Shown: positions 26,039 through 34,251, counted from the first letter of the stretch. The stretch is 64,000 bases of DNA from JBFXCS01 sp050181915 (GCA_050181915.1 JBFXCS010000001.1:1-64000); one strand, 5' to 3'. Notes: generated by a model from the sequence alone, not told the origin. A program made the numbers and translations.

Positions 26039-27852
26039 GCCTGAGAACGGGGCGTGGGGAGCGGCGGCGCGGGGCCCTGGCGGCGGCCGCGGCCGCGGGG
26101 GCGGTGCTCGCGCTGCCGGCGGCCGCGGCCCCCGGCGACATCGAGCTGGTCTCCCGGGCCACGGCGGGGGCGCCGGGTGACGCGGCCTCGCAGCAGCCCT
26201 CGGTGTCGGCCGACGGCCGGTTCGTCGCCTTCTCGTCGGACGCCACGAACCTGACCGCCGAGGACGATCACACGGTCACCGACGTCTTCGTCCGCGACCG
26301 CCAGACGGGCGCGACCGAGCTCATCAGCCGCGCGAGCGGGGTCGCGGGCGCCCCGGCGGCGGGCGAGCGCTCCTTCGCGCCGTCGATCTCCGCCGACGGC
26401 CGGTTCGTCGCCTTCCACTCCAAGGCCGACAACCTGTCGCCCGACGACGACGACACGCAGTTCAACGTGTACGTCCGCGACCGCCTCACCCACGAGACGA
26501 TCCTGGTGAGCCGCGCGGTCGGGCCCGGCGGTGCGGGCGGAGACGGCAGCAGCGAGAACCCGTTCATCTCGGCGGACGGGCGCCGCGTCGCGTTCCAGTC
26601 GATCGCCGACAACCTGTCGGGCGCCGACGCGGCCGGGACCTTCGACGTCTACGTGCGCGACCTGGACGCCGACAGCATCACGCTGGTCAGTCGGGCGAGC
26701 ACGTCGATCGGGCAGGGCGCCGACGTCGACGCCACCCATCCGTCCATCTCGGCGGACGGCCGGCGGGTGGCGTTCGTCTCGGCGGCCGGCAACCTGGGAG
26801 GCGGCCCGGCGGGCGTGGCGCGCGTCTACGTCCGCGATCTGACGGCCTTCACCACGACGCTGGCGAGCCGCGCGGACGGCGCGTCCGGCGCGGTCGCCGA
26901 CGCTCCCGCCGAGGCCCCGGCGATCTCCGCGGACGGCCGCCACGTGGCCTTCCTCTCCACGGCGGCCAACCTCACCGCCGACCCGACCGATCAGGGCAAC
27001 GCCAAGGACGTCTTCGTCCGGGACCTCCAGGCGCAGACCACCCGGCTCGTCGGCCCCTACGCGGGCGGCGGTGAGCCCGGCCCGGCGACCCGCCCGGCGC
27101 TCTCCGCCGACGGCCGCGTCATCGCCTTCGTCTCGACCGCCCCGGGGCTGTCGGCCGAGGACGCCGATCCCCTCTGGGACGTCTTCGTCCGCGACATGGG
27201 CGGGGGCTCCCCCTCCCTCGTGAGCCGATCGGCCGGCGCGGGGCCCGGCGGCGACGGGGTGTCCGACGAGCCGGCGATCACCGCCGATGGCACCCTGGTC
27301 GCGTTCAGCTCGCCCGCCGCGAACCTCTCGGCGCAGGACGTCGATCCGGTGGTCGACGTCTTCCTGCGCGACGTGCGCCCGGTGCCGCCCGGCGGCCCCG
27401 GCGGTCCCGGCGGTCCCGTCGCGCCGGTCGTGCGCTGCGCGGGGGTGAGGGCCACGATCGTGGGCACCTCGCGGAGCGAGGTGATCCGCGGCACGCGGCG
27501 GCGCGACGTGATCGCGGCGCTCGGCGGCGCCGACCGGGTGCTCGGCGGCGCGGGGAACGACCTGATCTGCCTCGGCAACGGCGACGATCGCGGCGTCGGC
27601 GGCCCCGGCGATGATCGGATCATCGGCGGCGGCGGCGCGGACTACATCATCGGCGGCTCCGGCCGCGACCGGCTGGAGGGAGGACCCGGCCGCGACCGGA
27701 TGTGGGGCGCGGACGGCCGCGACATCCTGGTGGGCGGCCCCGGGCCCGACTTCCTTGACGGTCTCGCGGGGCGCGACCGGGCGCTCGGCGGCCCGGGGCG
27801 CGACCTGTGCCGCGCGGAGGTGCGGTCCTCCTGCACGACGCCCGGGACGTAA
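26032..27852 (+). CDS. Secreted seven-bladed propeller with RTX-like calcium-binding tail, paralogue 4
   Basis: The 606-residue protein starts at an ATG overlapping the previous gene by 7 nt, with gaggaag upstream. The signal peptide core is Ala-rich (GALAAAAAAGAVLALPAAAA). Seven PD40-like blades follow. Their irregular details, NLGGGPAG in blade 4 and STAPGLSAEDADPLWDVFVRD in blade 6, mirror paralogue 1. The last blade ends DVFLRDVRPVPP, again as in paralogue 1. The RTX-like tail (LICLGNGDDRGVGG, GGGGADYIIGGSGRDRLEGG) resembles paralogue 3 in DNA and ends GRDLCRAEVRSSC. This is the end of the quartet; no clear terminator was seen before the next leaderless promoter. Confidence 0.8.
   Translation: MLSLRTGRGERRRGALAAAAAAGAVLALPAAAAPGDIELVSRATAGAPGDAASQQPSVSADGRFVAFSSDATNLTAEDDHTVTDVFVRDRQTGATELISRASGVAGAPAAGERSFAPSISADGRFVAFHSKADNLSPDDDDTQFNVYVRDRLTHETILVSRAVGPGGAGGDGSSENPFISADGRRVAFQSIADNLSGADAAGTFDVYVRDLDADSITLVSRASTSIGQGADVDATHPSISADGRRVAFVSAAGNLGGGPAGVARVYVRDLTAFTTTLASRADGASGAVADAPAEAPAISADGRHVAFLSTAANLTADPTDQGNAKDVFVRDLQAQTTRLVGPYAGGGEPGPATRPALSADGRVIAFVSTAPGLSAEDADPLWDVFVRDMGGGSPSLVSRSAGAGPGGDGVSDEPAITADGTLVAFSSPAANLSAQDVDPVVDVFLRDVRPVPPGGPGGPGGPVAPVVRCAGVRATIVGTSRSEVIRGTRRRDVIAALGGADRVLGGAGNDLICLGNGDDRGVGGPGDDRIIGGGGADYIIGGSGRDRLEGGPGRDRMWGADGRDILVGGPGPDFLDGLAGRDRALGGPGRDLCRAEVRSSCTTPGT
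27427..27581 (+). repeat. 155-nt block, copy B (tail of paralogue 4)
   Basis: Partner of 25709-25863. The sequence diverges right after the ctcggcaacgg codons. Confidence 0.88.
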
Positions 27853-27870
27853 CCGGTCCGACGCGGCCGG

Positions 27871-27876
27871 TAGTGT
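27871..27876 (+). promoter_or_regulatory. -10 element of the beta-CASP gene, leaderless
   Basis: TAGTGT lies 7 nt before the GTG at 27884. Confidence 0.55.
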
Positions 27877-27883
27877 CCAGGCC

Positions 27884-29278
27884 GTGAGCGAGTCCATCCG
27901 GTCCTACGGGGCCGCCATGACCGTCACCGGCTCGTGCCATCTGCTCGAGATCGGTGGCTCCCGGATCCTGATCGACTGCGGGGCCTTCCAGGGCTCCCGC
28001 GCGCTGTTCGACCTGAACCGCAAGCCGTTCGGCTTCGAGCCGCGCGAGGTCGACGCCGTGCTGCTGACGCACGCCCACCTCGACCACTCGGGGCGCCTGC
28101 CGACGCTGGTGAAGGGCGGATACGGCGGGCGCATTCACGCCCTGCCCGCCACGCAGGAGCTGTGCCGCCACCTGCTGCTGGACGCCGCGAAGATCCAGCA
28201 CGAGGACGCCGAGCGCGACCGCCGGCGCGGCCGCGCCCCCGACGAGCCGACCTTCGACGAGGGCGACGTCCAGACCGTCCTCGACCGGATGGAGGCCCTC
28301 GCCTACGGCGGGACCGTCGAGATCGCCGGGCTGCGCGTGACGCCGCACCCCGCCGGTCACATCCCCGGGTCGGCGATCTTCGAGATCGAGGCCGGCGACC
28401 GGCGACTGGTGTTCAGCGGCGACATCGGCAACGCCCGCAAGGACGTCCTGCCCGACCCGACGCCGTGCCCCGAGGCCGACGTCGTGGTGATGGAGAGCAC
28501 CTACGGCGACCGGGACCACCGCTCGTACGCCGACACCGTCGCCGAGTTCGCCGCGGTGATGCGCGACGCCGCCCAGCGCGGCGGCAAGGTGCTGATCCCG
28601 TCCTTCGCGCTGGAGCGCACCCAGGAGGTGCTCTACCTGCTGGCCCGCGCCGAGGAGCGCCACCAGATCCCGCCGCTGCCGGTGTACGTCGACTCGCCGC
28701 TCGCCTCCCGGGTGGACGAGGTCTACGACGCCTTCCCCGAGGAGCTGTCCGACGAGCTGCGCCTGATCGAGGCCCAGGGCCGCGACCCCTTCCAGACCAA
28801 GCACCTGCGCTACACGCGATCGGTGGAGGAGTCGAAGCAGATCACCGCCTCCGGCAGGCCGGCGATCGTGATCGCGGGGTCGGGGATGCTGTCGGGCGGA
28901 CGCATCCTCCACCACCTGCGCGCCCACCTCGACGAGCCCGGCACCACCGTCGCGATCGTGGGCTACCAGCCCTCCGGCGGGCTCGGCCGCGAGCTGGTGG
29001 AGGGAGCCGAGTCGGTGCGTGTGATGGGCCAGGAGGTCGAGGTGCGCGCCCGGGTGGTGACGATCAACGGCCTCTCCGCGCACGCGGACCGCACGGAGCT
29101 GCTCGACTGGGCCCGCAGCGCCGGCACCGGGGCCGAGATCCGCCTGGTGCACGGCGAGCCGAGATCGCTCGAAGCGCTGCGCGCGGCGCTCGGCGCCCAG
29201 GGCCAGACGGCGCTGGTCCAGCCCAGCGAGGTGCGCCTGCCCGAGGACGACCGCCACCGCGAAGAGGCGGGGGAGTAG
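27884..29278 (+). CDS. Metallo-beta-lactamase/beta-CASP ribonuclease-type protein
   Basis: The 464-residue cytoplasmic protein has the MBL zinc motifs LTHAHLDHSGRLP, HPAGHIPGSA and FSGDIGNARKD. It also has the beta-CASP features of COG1236 exonucleases: VVMESTYGDRDH, PSFALERTQEVLYLL, IVIAGSGMLSGGRILHHL and the closing INGLSAHADRTELLDWA. Relatives cleave or trim RNA in 3'-end processing or decay. In bacteria the cellular role of this branch is often uncharacterised. The GTG is chosen from the TAGTGT spacing and the GxCxxLE start strand (VTGSCHLLEIGG). It lies just before guaA, with no evident functional link. Confidence 0.88.
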   Translation: MSESIRSYGAAMTVTGSCHLLEIGGSRILIDCGAFQGSRALFDLNRKPFGFEPREVDAVLLTHAHLDHSGRLPTLVKGGYGGRIHALPATQELCRHLLLDAAKIQHEDAERDRRRGRAPDEPTFDEGDVQTVLDRMEALAYGGTVEIAGLRVTPHPAGHIPGSAIFEIEAGDRRLVFSGDIGNARKDVLPDPTPCPEADVVVMESTYGDRDHRSYADTVAEFAAVMRDAAQRGGKVLIPSFALERTQEVLYLLARAEERHQIPPLPVYVDSPLASRVDEVYDAFPEELSDELRLIEAQGRDPFQTKHLRYTRSVEESKQITASGRPAIVIAGSGMLSGGRILHHLRAHLDEPGTTVAIVGYQPSGGLGRELVEGAESVRVMGQEVEVRARVVTINGLSAHADRTELLDWARSAGTGAEIRLVHGEPRSLEALRAALGAQGQTALVQPSEVRLPEDDRHREEAGE

Positions 29279-29317
29279 CCGTCGCCGACCGCGAGGTCTT
29301 CCGGCCGGATCCCCCGG

Positions 29318-29323
29318 TAGGAT
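29318..29323 (+). promoter_or_regulatory. -10 element of guaA, leaderless
   Basis: TAGGAT lies 7 nt before CTG 29331. This spacing equals that seen before ATG and GTG starts elsewhere in the window and supports CTG as the guaA start. Confidence 0.55.
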
Positions 29324-29330
29324 CACACCC

Positions 29331-30908
29331 CTGACCTCGGCCGCCCCAAAGCCCGCACTCGACCCCGCCCTGGCGTCCGCCGCCCCCGGTGGGGTCCTGG
29401 TGGTCGATTTCGGCGCGCAGTACAGCCAGCTCATCGCGCGCCGCATCCGCGAGTGCCGCGTCTTCTCGGCCGTGGTGCCGCACGACGCGCCGCACGAGGA
29501 GATCCTGGCCCTGCGCCCGGCCGGGCTGGTGCTGTCGGGGGGGCCGGCCTCGGTGTACGCGCCGGGCGCCCCGGCCATGAACCCGCGCCTGCTCGATCTG
29601 GGCATCCCCGTGCTGGGCATCTGCTACGGCATGCAGTCGATGGTGCAGGCGCTCGGCGGCGAGGTGGCGCGCACGGACGCCGGCGAGTTCGGCAAGACGC
29701 CCGTCACCGTCCTCTCCCGCGACGGGATGTTCGGCGACCTCCCGGCCGAGCAGTGCTGGATGAGCCACCGCGACACGGTCGTCCGCGCGCCCCAGGGCTT
29801 CGCGGTCACGGCCCGGACGGCGAACACGCCTGTCGCGGCGATGGAGAGCCCGGCGCGGCGGCTCTACGGCGTCCAGTTCCACCCCGAGGTGATCCACACC
29901 CCCTTCGGCACCGACCTGCTCAAGTGGTTCCTCTTCGAGGCATGCGACTGCGCCCCCACCTGGACCGCCACCCACGTCATCGAGGAGCAGGTCGAGCGGG
30001 TGCGCGCCCAGGTGGGCGACGCCCGGGTCATCTGCGCCCTCTCCGGCGGCGTCGACAGCGCCGTCGCGGCCCTCCTCGTGCACCGGGCGATCGGCGACCG
30101 GCTCACCTGCGTCTTCGTCGACCACGGCCTGCTGCGGCTCAACGAGGGCGAGCAGGTCGAGCTCGCGTTCGGCACGCACTTCGGCGTGCCGCTCGTCCAC
30201 GTCCGGGCCCAGGACCACTTCATCTCGGCCCTCGCCGGCGTCACCGAGCCGGAGGCCAAGCGCAAGATCATCGGCCGGGAGTTCATCCGCATCTTCGAGC
30301 GCGAGGCCGAGAAGCTGCGCGACGCGCGCTTCCTCGTCCAGGGCACCCTCTACTCCGACGTGATCGAGTCCGGCTCCCGCGACGCGGCGAAGATCAAGAG
30401 CCACCACAACGTGGGCGGGCTGCCCGAGGACATGAACGTCGAGCTGGTCGAGCCGCTGCGCCAGCTGTTCAAGGACGAGGTGCGGGTGGTGGGCGAGGAG
30501 CTGGGGCTGCCCGAGCGGATGGTGTGGCGCCAACCCTTCCCGGGGCCAGGCCTGGCGATCCGCATCATCGGCGAGGTCACCTGCGAGCGACTCGAGATCC
30601 TGCGCCGGGCCGACCACGTGCTGCAGGAGGAGATCCGCCGCGCCGGCCTGTACCGCGACCTGTGGCAGAGCTTCGCGGTGCTCCCCGCCATCAAGAGCGT
30701 GGGGGTGCAGGGCGACGAGCGCACCTACGCCTACCCCGTCGTGATCCGCGCCGTCACCTCCGACGACGCCATGACCGCCGACTGGGCGCGACTGCCGTAC
30801 GACCTGCTGGAGCGCATCTCCAACCGCATCATCAACGAGGTCGACGGCGTCAACCGGGTCGTCCTCGACCTCACCTCGAAGCCGCCCGGCACCATCGAGT
30901 GGGAGTAG
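29331..30908 (+). CDS. guaA: GMP synthase (glutamine-hydrolysing)
   Basis: The 525-residue enzyme converts XMP to GMP using ATP and glutamine. The class I glutamine amidotransferase domain holds GICYGMQSMVQALGG with the nucleophilic Cys and VQFHPEV with the His. The ATP-pyrophosphatase domain has the P-loop ALSGGVDSAVAALL, and the dimerisation domain ends KPPGTIEWE. The conserved first strand GVLVVDFGAQYSQLIARRIR begins before the GTG at 29400, which would truncate it. No ATG, GTG or TTG exists further upstream in frame, so CTG at 29331 is proposed. The S4 protein gene follows 10 nt after the stop. Confidence 0.95.
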   Translation: MTSAAPKPALDPALASAAPGGVLVVDFGAQYSQLIARRIRECRVFSAVVPHDAPHEEILALRPAGLVLSGGPASVYAPGAPAMNPRLLDLGIPVLGICYGMQSMVQALGGEVARTDAGEFGKTPVTVLSRDGMFGDLPAEQCWMSHRDTVVRAPQGFAVTARTANTPVAAMESPARRLYGVQFHPEVIHTPFGTDLLKWFLFEACDCAPTWTATHVIEEQVERVRAQVGDARVICALSGGVDSAVAALLVHRAIGDRLTCVFVDHGLLRLNEGEQVELAFGTHFGVPLVHVRAQDHFISALAGVTEPEAKRKIIGREFIRIFEREAEKLRDARFLVQGTLYSDVIESGSRDAAKIKSHHNVGGLPEDMNVELVEPLRQLFKDEVRVVGEELGLPERMVWRQPFPGPGLAIRIIGEVTCERLEILRRADHVLQEEIRRAGLYRDLWQSFAVLPAIKSVGVQGDERTYAYPVVIRAVTSDDAMTADWARLPYDLLERISNRIINEVDGVNRVVLDLTSKPPGTIEWE

Positions 30909-30918
30909 GGCGCGGCCG

Positions 30919-31320
30919 ATGGGCACCGGAGAGCGCGTCAGGATCGACAAGTGGCTGTGGGCCGCGCGCTTCTTCAAGACCCGCTCCCTGGCCACCGAGG
31001 CCGTCGCCGGCGGCCGCGTGCACGTCGACGGCGCGCGGGTGAAGCCGGCCCGCGACGTGCGCCTCGGCGAGACCGTCGCGGTGACCCGCGGGGAGGAGAC
31101 GATCACCGTGGTCGTCACCGCCCTCGCCGACCGGCGCGGCTCGGCGGCCCAGGCGGCGCTGCTCTACCGCGAGACCGACGAGAGCCGCATCCGCCGGGCG
31201 CGGATGCGCGACGAGCGGCGCATGGCCGCCCCGCCGGGCGCCGACCTGCACGGGCGCCCCGAGAAGCGCGACCGGCGCCGCATCGAGGCGATGCGCCGCG
31301 CGGGCCGCCGGGAGGGGTGA
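30919..31320 (+). CDS. S4-domain RNA-binding protein, Hsp15-like
   Basis: The 133-residue basic protein begins with an S4 RNA-binding domain: RIDKWLWAARFFKTRSLATE, then VAGGRVHVDGARVKPARDVR and GETVAV. The rest is Arg-rich and probably binds RNA by charge. Hsp15 (HslR) binds free 50S subunits carrying a stalled nascent chain, and related Gram-positive proteins take part in ribosome rescue. The protein therefore probably works in translation quality control in the cytoplasm. It follows guaA by 10 nt and should share its transcript. It converges with the small zinc-motif gene 28 bp away. Confidence 0.82.
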   Translation: MGTGERVRIDKWLWAARFFKTRSLATEAVAGGRVHVDGARVKPARDVRLGETVAVTRGEETITVVVTALADRRGSAAQAALLYRETDESRIRRARMRDERRMAAPPGADLHGRPEKRDRRRIEAMRRAGRREG

Positions 31321-31348
31321 TCCGGCCGGGACCCGCCCCCGGACGGTC

Positions 31349-31786
31349 TCAGGCGGACGCCCGGCGGCGGGACGCCGGGCTCTCGGACACGCTGCGCTCG
31401 GTGATGAGGCCGGTCTCGTCGCGGATCAGCAGGTAGGCGCCGGTGGTGGGCGCCTCGAGGAACTCGAGCAGCTCCGTGACCCGCGACTCGCCGAGGGCCC
31501 GCACGAGGCGCTCGGCCTGGGCGAGCTCGGCGCGACGCGTCCCGCGCCGCTCCACGGCGGGGCGACGCTCCGTCGCCGGCGCGACCGCGTCGCCGGCCTC
31601 GGCGGCCGCGTTCGCCGACACGACCTCCGACGCGCGCGCCGCGCTGCCCCGCGGCCGGCTGGGCGCCCACACCTTGCGGCTGTGGGTGTGGTGCCAGCAG
31701 TAGGGACTGCCCTTGAACGGGCTCTGCTGGCATCTCTTGCCGTGCGCCGCGATCGCGATGCACCGGCTCACAGAAGGCTTCTCCAT
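31349..31786 (-). CDS. Small protein with Cys/His zinc-binding motif, unknown function
   Basis: The 145-residue protein (158 if started at 31825) opens with RCIAIAAHGKRCQQSPFKGS then PYCWHHTH, a C-x10-C-x9-C-x2-H arrangement typical of small zinc-knuckle domains of unknown role. A basic, Ala-rich middle is followed by a helical segment (TRRAELAQAERLVRALGESR, VTELLEFL) and an acidic ILIRDE-type strand ending in a Ser/Arg tail. No enzyme motif is seen. Nucleic-acid or protein binding is a guess. It is transcribed away from rplM and converges on the S4 gene. The ATG at 31786 is preferred because it sits just before the Cys motif. Confidence 0.6.
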   Translation of the reverse strand: MEKPSVSRCIAIAAHGKRCQQSPFKGSPYCWHHTHSRKVWAPSRPRGSAARASEVVSANAAAEAGDAVAPATERRPAVERRGTRRAELAQAERLVRALGESRVTELLEFLEAPTTGAYLLIRDETGLITERSVSESPASRRRASA

Positions 31787-31891
31787 CACCGATCCCGCCG
31801 GCCGACGGTCCTGGGCTGCCGTCATCCGTTCGCCGGTTCACTGGTTTTAGCCATCGGTGACGCGACTGTCCAGCGGAATGACGCATTCGGC

Positions 31892-31920
31892 TTGCCCTCC
31901 ACCATGGGTTTTCCTAGACT
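31892..31920 (+). promoter_or_regulatory. Promoter of rplM-rpsI
   Basis: TTGCCC at 31892-31897 and TAGACT at 31915-31920 are separated by exactly 17 bp, a good sigma-70-type promoter. It implies a leader of about 60 nt before rplM. Confidence 0.7.
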
Positions 31921-31933
31921 TCGCCGTCGTTCT

Positions 31934-31957
31934 CGCGGCGCGTGATCGCGCGCCGCG
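31934..31957 (+). promoter_or_regulatory. GC-rich hairpin in the rplM mRNA leader
   Basis: cgcggcgcg pairs with cgcgccgcg around a 6-nt loop within the 5' leader, upstream of a ggagga ribosome site. Ribosomal protein L13 autoregulates rplM through its leader in some bacteria; whether this simple stem does so is unknown. Confidence 0.4.
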
Positions 31958-31986
31958 TCGTCGTGTGTGGAGGATCCGTCTCGCCC

Positions 31987-32439
31987 GTGAGCACTCAGAG
32001 CGCCAAGCCCGGTACCGTCGAGCGCCGGTGGTACGTCGTCGATGCGGAGGGCCAGAACCTCGGCCGTCTCGCGTCCGTGATCGCGGAGTCGCTCTCCGGC
32101 AAGCGATCCCCCTGGTACACCCGTCACGCCGACACCGGCGACTTCGTGGTGGTGGTCAACGCCGAGAAGATCGCCGTGACCGGCAACAAGCTGCAGCAGA
32201 AGCGGTACTGGCGCCACTCGGGCTACCCGGGCGGGATCAAGAGCCGCACCCTCGCCGAGCAGCTCGAGCGGCGCCCGGAGGAGGTCCTGCGCAAGGCCGT
32301 CCGCGGGATGCTGCCGAAGAACCGCCTGGGCCGCGCCCAGCTCACCAAGCTCAAGATCTACGCGGGCCCCGAGCACCCGCACGCCGCCCAGCAGCCTGAG
32401 CCGCTGCGTCTCACCCGCGTCGCGGAGGCCGCCTCGTGA
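31987..32439 (+). CDS. rplM: Large ribosomal subunit protein uL13
   Basis: The 150-residue protein matches the usual L13 length. Motifs are RRWYVVDAEGQNLGRLAS, GKRSPWYTRHADTGDFVVVV, the YWRHSGYPGG loop and MLPKNRLGRA near the end. L13 is an early assembly protein of the 50S subunit and binds 23S rRNA. The GTG at 31987 is chosen because the conserved sequence begins about 12 residues later. Its stop overlaps the rpsI start (GTGA), the near-universal rplM-rpsI pair. Confidence 0.96.
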   Translation: MSTQSAKPGTVERRWYVVDAEGQNLGRLASVIAESLSGKRSPWYTRHADTGDFVVVVNAEKIAVTGNKLQQKRYWRHSGYPGGIKSRTLAEQLERRPEEVLRKAVRGMLPKNRLGRAQLTKLKIYAGPEHPHAAQQPEPLRLTRVAEAAS

Positions 32440-32840
32440 GCACCGACACCACCGCCGCCCGCTACCGGGCCACCGGCAAGCGCAAGAACGCCGTCGCCCG
32501 CGTCACGCTGGTGCCGGGCTCCGGCCAGATCACCTGCAACGGCCGGGCCATCGACGACTTCTTCGGCCGGCCCGTGCTGGTGACGCGCGCCCGCATGCCG
32601 CTCGCCGCGACCGGCACCGAGGGGCGCTTCGACGTGATCGCCCGCCTGCACGGCGGCGGCGTCTCCGGCCAGGCCGGCGCCCTGCGCCACGGCATCGCCC
32701 GGGCCCTCACCGTGGCCGACGAGAACCTGCGCGGCGACCTGAAGAAGGAGGGCTTCCTCACCCGGGACGCCCGCATCAAGGAGCGCAAGAAGGCCGGACT
32801 GAAGGGCGCCCGCAAGCGTCCGCAGTTCTCGAAGCGCTAG
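32436..32840 (+). CDS. rpsI: Small ribosomal subunit protein uS9
   Basis: The 134-residue protein has the S9 signature GGGVSGQAGALRHGIARAL. It also has YRATGKRKNAVARVTLVPG at the N-terminus and the basic C-terminal tail KGARKRPQFSKR, whose last Arg reaches the P-site tRNA in the 30S subunit. It is coupled to rplM by a 4-nt GTGA overlap. Confidence 0.97.
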   Translation: MSTDTTAARYRATGKRKNAVARVTLVPGSGQITCNGRAIDDFFGRPVLVTRARMPLAATGTEGRFDVIARLHGGGVSGQAGALRHGIARALTVADENLRGDLKKEGFLTRDARIKERKKAGLKGARKRPQFSKR

Positions 32841-32853
32841 GACGCCGGGCCCC

Positions 32854-34251
32854 CTGGGCACCCCGACGGCTGGGCCGGCCGCGACGCCCGCGACCCGGAG
32901 GCTCTTCGGAACCGACGGGGTCAGGGGCGTGGCGAACCGGGAGCTGACGCCCGAGCTCGCGCTGTCCATCGGCCGGGCGCTCGGCGCCCGGGTGGGCGCG
33001 GGCGCCCGCGTCCTGATCGGGCGCGACACCCGCCGCAGCGGCCCGATGCTGGAGGGCGCGCTCGCCGCCGGGCTCGCCAGCGCGGGCGCCGACGCCGCCC
33101 TGCTGGGCGTCCTGCCCACGCCGGCCGTGGCCGAGCTGGTGGCCGGATCGGACGCGGCCGCCGGCGTGGTGATCAGCGCGTCGCACAACCCCTTCCCGGA
33201 CAACGGCATCAAGGTGTTCGGGCCGGACGGCTTCAAGCTCGCCGACGCCGACGAGGCCGCGATCGAGGCCGCGATCGAGGCGGCCGCAGGGCCGCGGCCG
33301 GAGGCGAGCGAGCTGGGGGCCGTCGAGGCCTCGCCCGAGGGGCGCGAGCGCTACATCGACGCGCTCGTCGGGCGCATCGACCTCGACCTCTCCGGCCTGT
33401 CGCTGGTCGTCGACTGCGCCCACGGCGCGACCGCCGTCACCGCGCCCGAGGTGCTGGAGCGCCTCGGGGCGCGCGTCCACGCGCTGGGCGTCGAGCCGGA
33501 CGGGGTGAACATCAACGTCGGCTGCGGCTCCACCGACCTCGGCCTGCTGTCGGCCACCGTCGCCGAGCGCGGCGCCGACCTCGGGCTGGCCTTCGACGGG
33601 GACGGCGACCGGGTGCTGGCCGTCGACGGCCGCGGGACCCCGGTGGACGGCGACCAGATCCTCGCGCTGCTGGCCCTCGACCTGCGCCGCCGTGGCCGGC
33701 TCGACGGCGACGCGGTGGTCACCACGACCATGACCAACCTCGGCTTCCGGCGCGCGATGGCGGCGGAGGGCATCGAGGTGCGCTGGACCGACGTCGGCGA
33801 CCGCTACGTGATCGCCGAGATGCTGCGCGGCGGCTTCGTGCTGGGCGGCGAGCAGAGCGGCCACCTGATCAACCTGCGCCACGGCCCCACCGGCGACGGC
33901 CTCGCCGGCGGGCTGCAGCTGCTGGCCGCCCTGGCCGCGCGCGGCGAGCCGCTCGAGTCGGCGGCGCGGGTGATGGAGCGCCTGCCGCAGCGACTGGTGG
34001 GGGTGCGCACCCCGCGAAAGTCAGAGCTCCCGTCCGCGCGGGGGGTGTGGGCCGCGGTCGATGCCTGCGAGCATGCCCTGGGTGAGGAGGGACGCGTGGT
34101 GGTGCGGGCATCGGGCACCGAGGCGCTGGTCCGCGTGATGGTCGAGGCGCCCACCGCCGAGGAGTGCGAGCGCTGGTGCGGGGTCATCGCCCGGGCCGTG
34201 GAGGAGGATCTGGGCGGCGAGGTACCCTCTGCCGCGGACACGACGGGCTAG
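32854..34251 (+). CDS. glmM: Phosphoglucosamine mutase
   Basis: The enzyme interconverts glucosamine 6-phosphate and 1-phosphate for UDP-GlcNAc and peptidoglycan. The catalytic phosphoserine loop is VVISASHNPFPDNGIK, the magnesium loop is FDGDGDRVLAVD, and the sugar-specificity segment is LGGEQSGHLI. The phosphate-binding RASGTEALVRVMVEA closes the protein. The conserved N-terminus RRLFGTDGVRGVAN begins before the first canonical start (GTG at 32929, inside it). No ATG, GTG or TTG lies upstream in frame after the rpsI stop. CTG at 32854 gives 465 residues and is proposed, though this is less certain than at guaA. glmS follows after 15 nt, making an aminosugar operon. Confidence 0.93.
   Translation: MGTPTAGPAATPATRRLFGTDGVRGVANRELTPELALSIGRALGARVGAGARVLIGRDTRRSGPMLEGALAAGLASAGADAALLGVLPTPAVAELVAGSDAAAGVVISASHNPFPDNGIKVFGPDGFKLADADEAAIEAAIEAAAGPRPEASELGAVEASPEGRERYIDALVGRIDLDLSGLSLVVDCAHGATAVTAPEVLERLGARVHALGVEPDGVNINVGCGSTDLGLLSATVAERGADLGLAFDGDGDRVLAVDGRGTPVDGDQILALLALDLRRRGRLDGDAVVTTTMTNLGFRRAMAAEGIEVRWTDVGDRYVIAEMLRGGFVLGGEQSGHLINLRHGPTGDGLAGGLQLLAALAARGEPLESAARVMERLPQRLVGVRTPRKSELPSARGVWAAVDACEHALGEEGRVVVRASGTEALVRVMVEAPTAEECERWCGVIARAVEEDLGGEVPSAADTTG

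Noticed and set aside
22100..27840. RTX tails considered as part of a type I secretion toxin locus
   Set aside because: No HlyB, HlyD or TolC-like genes are present, the proteins have N-terminal signal peptides, and no toxin enzymatic domain is seen.
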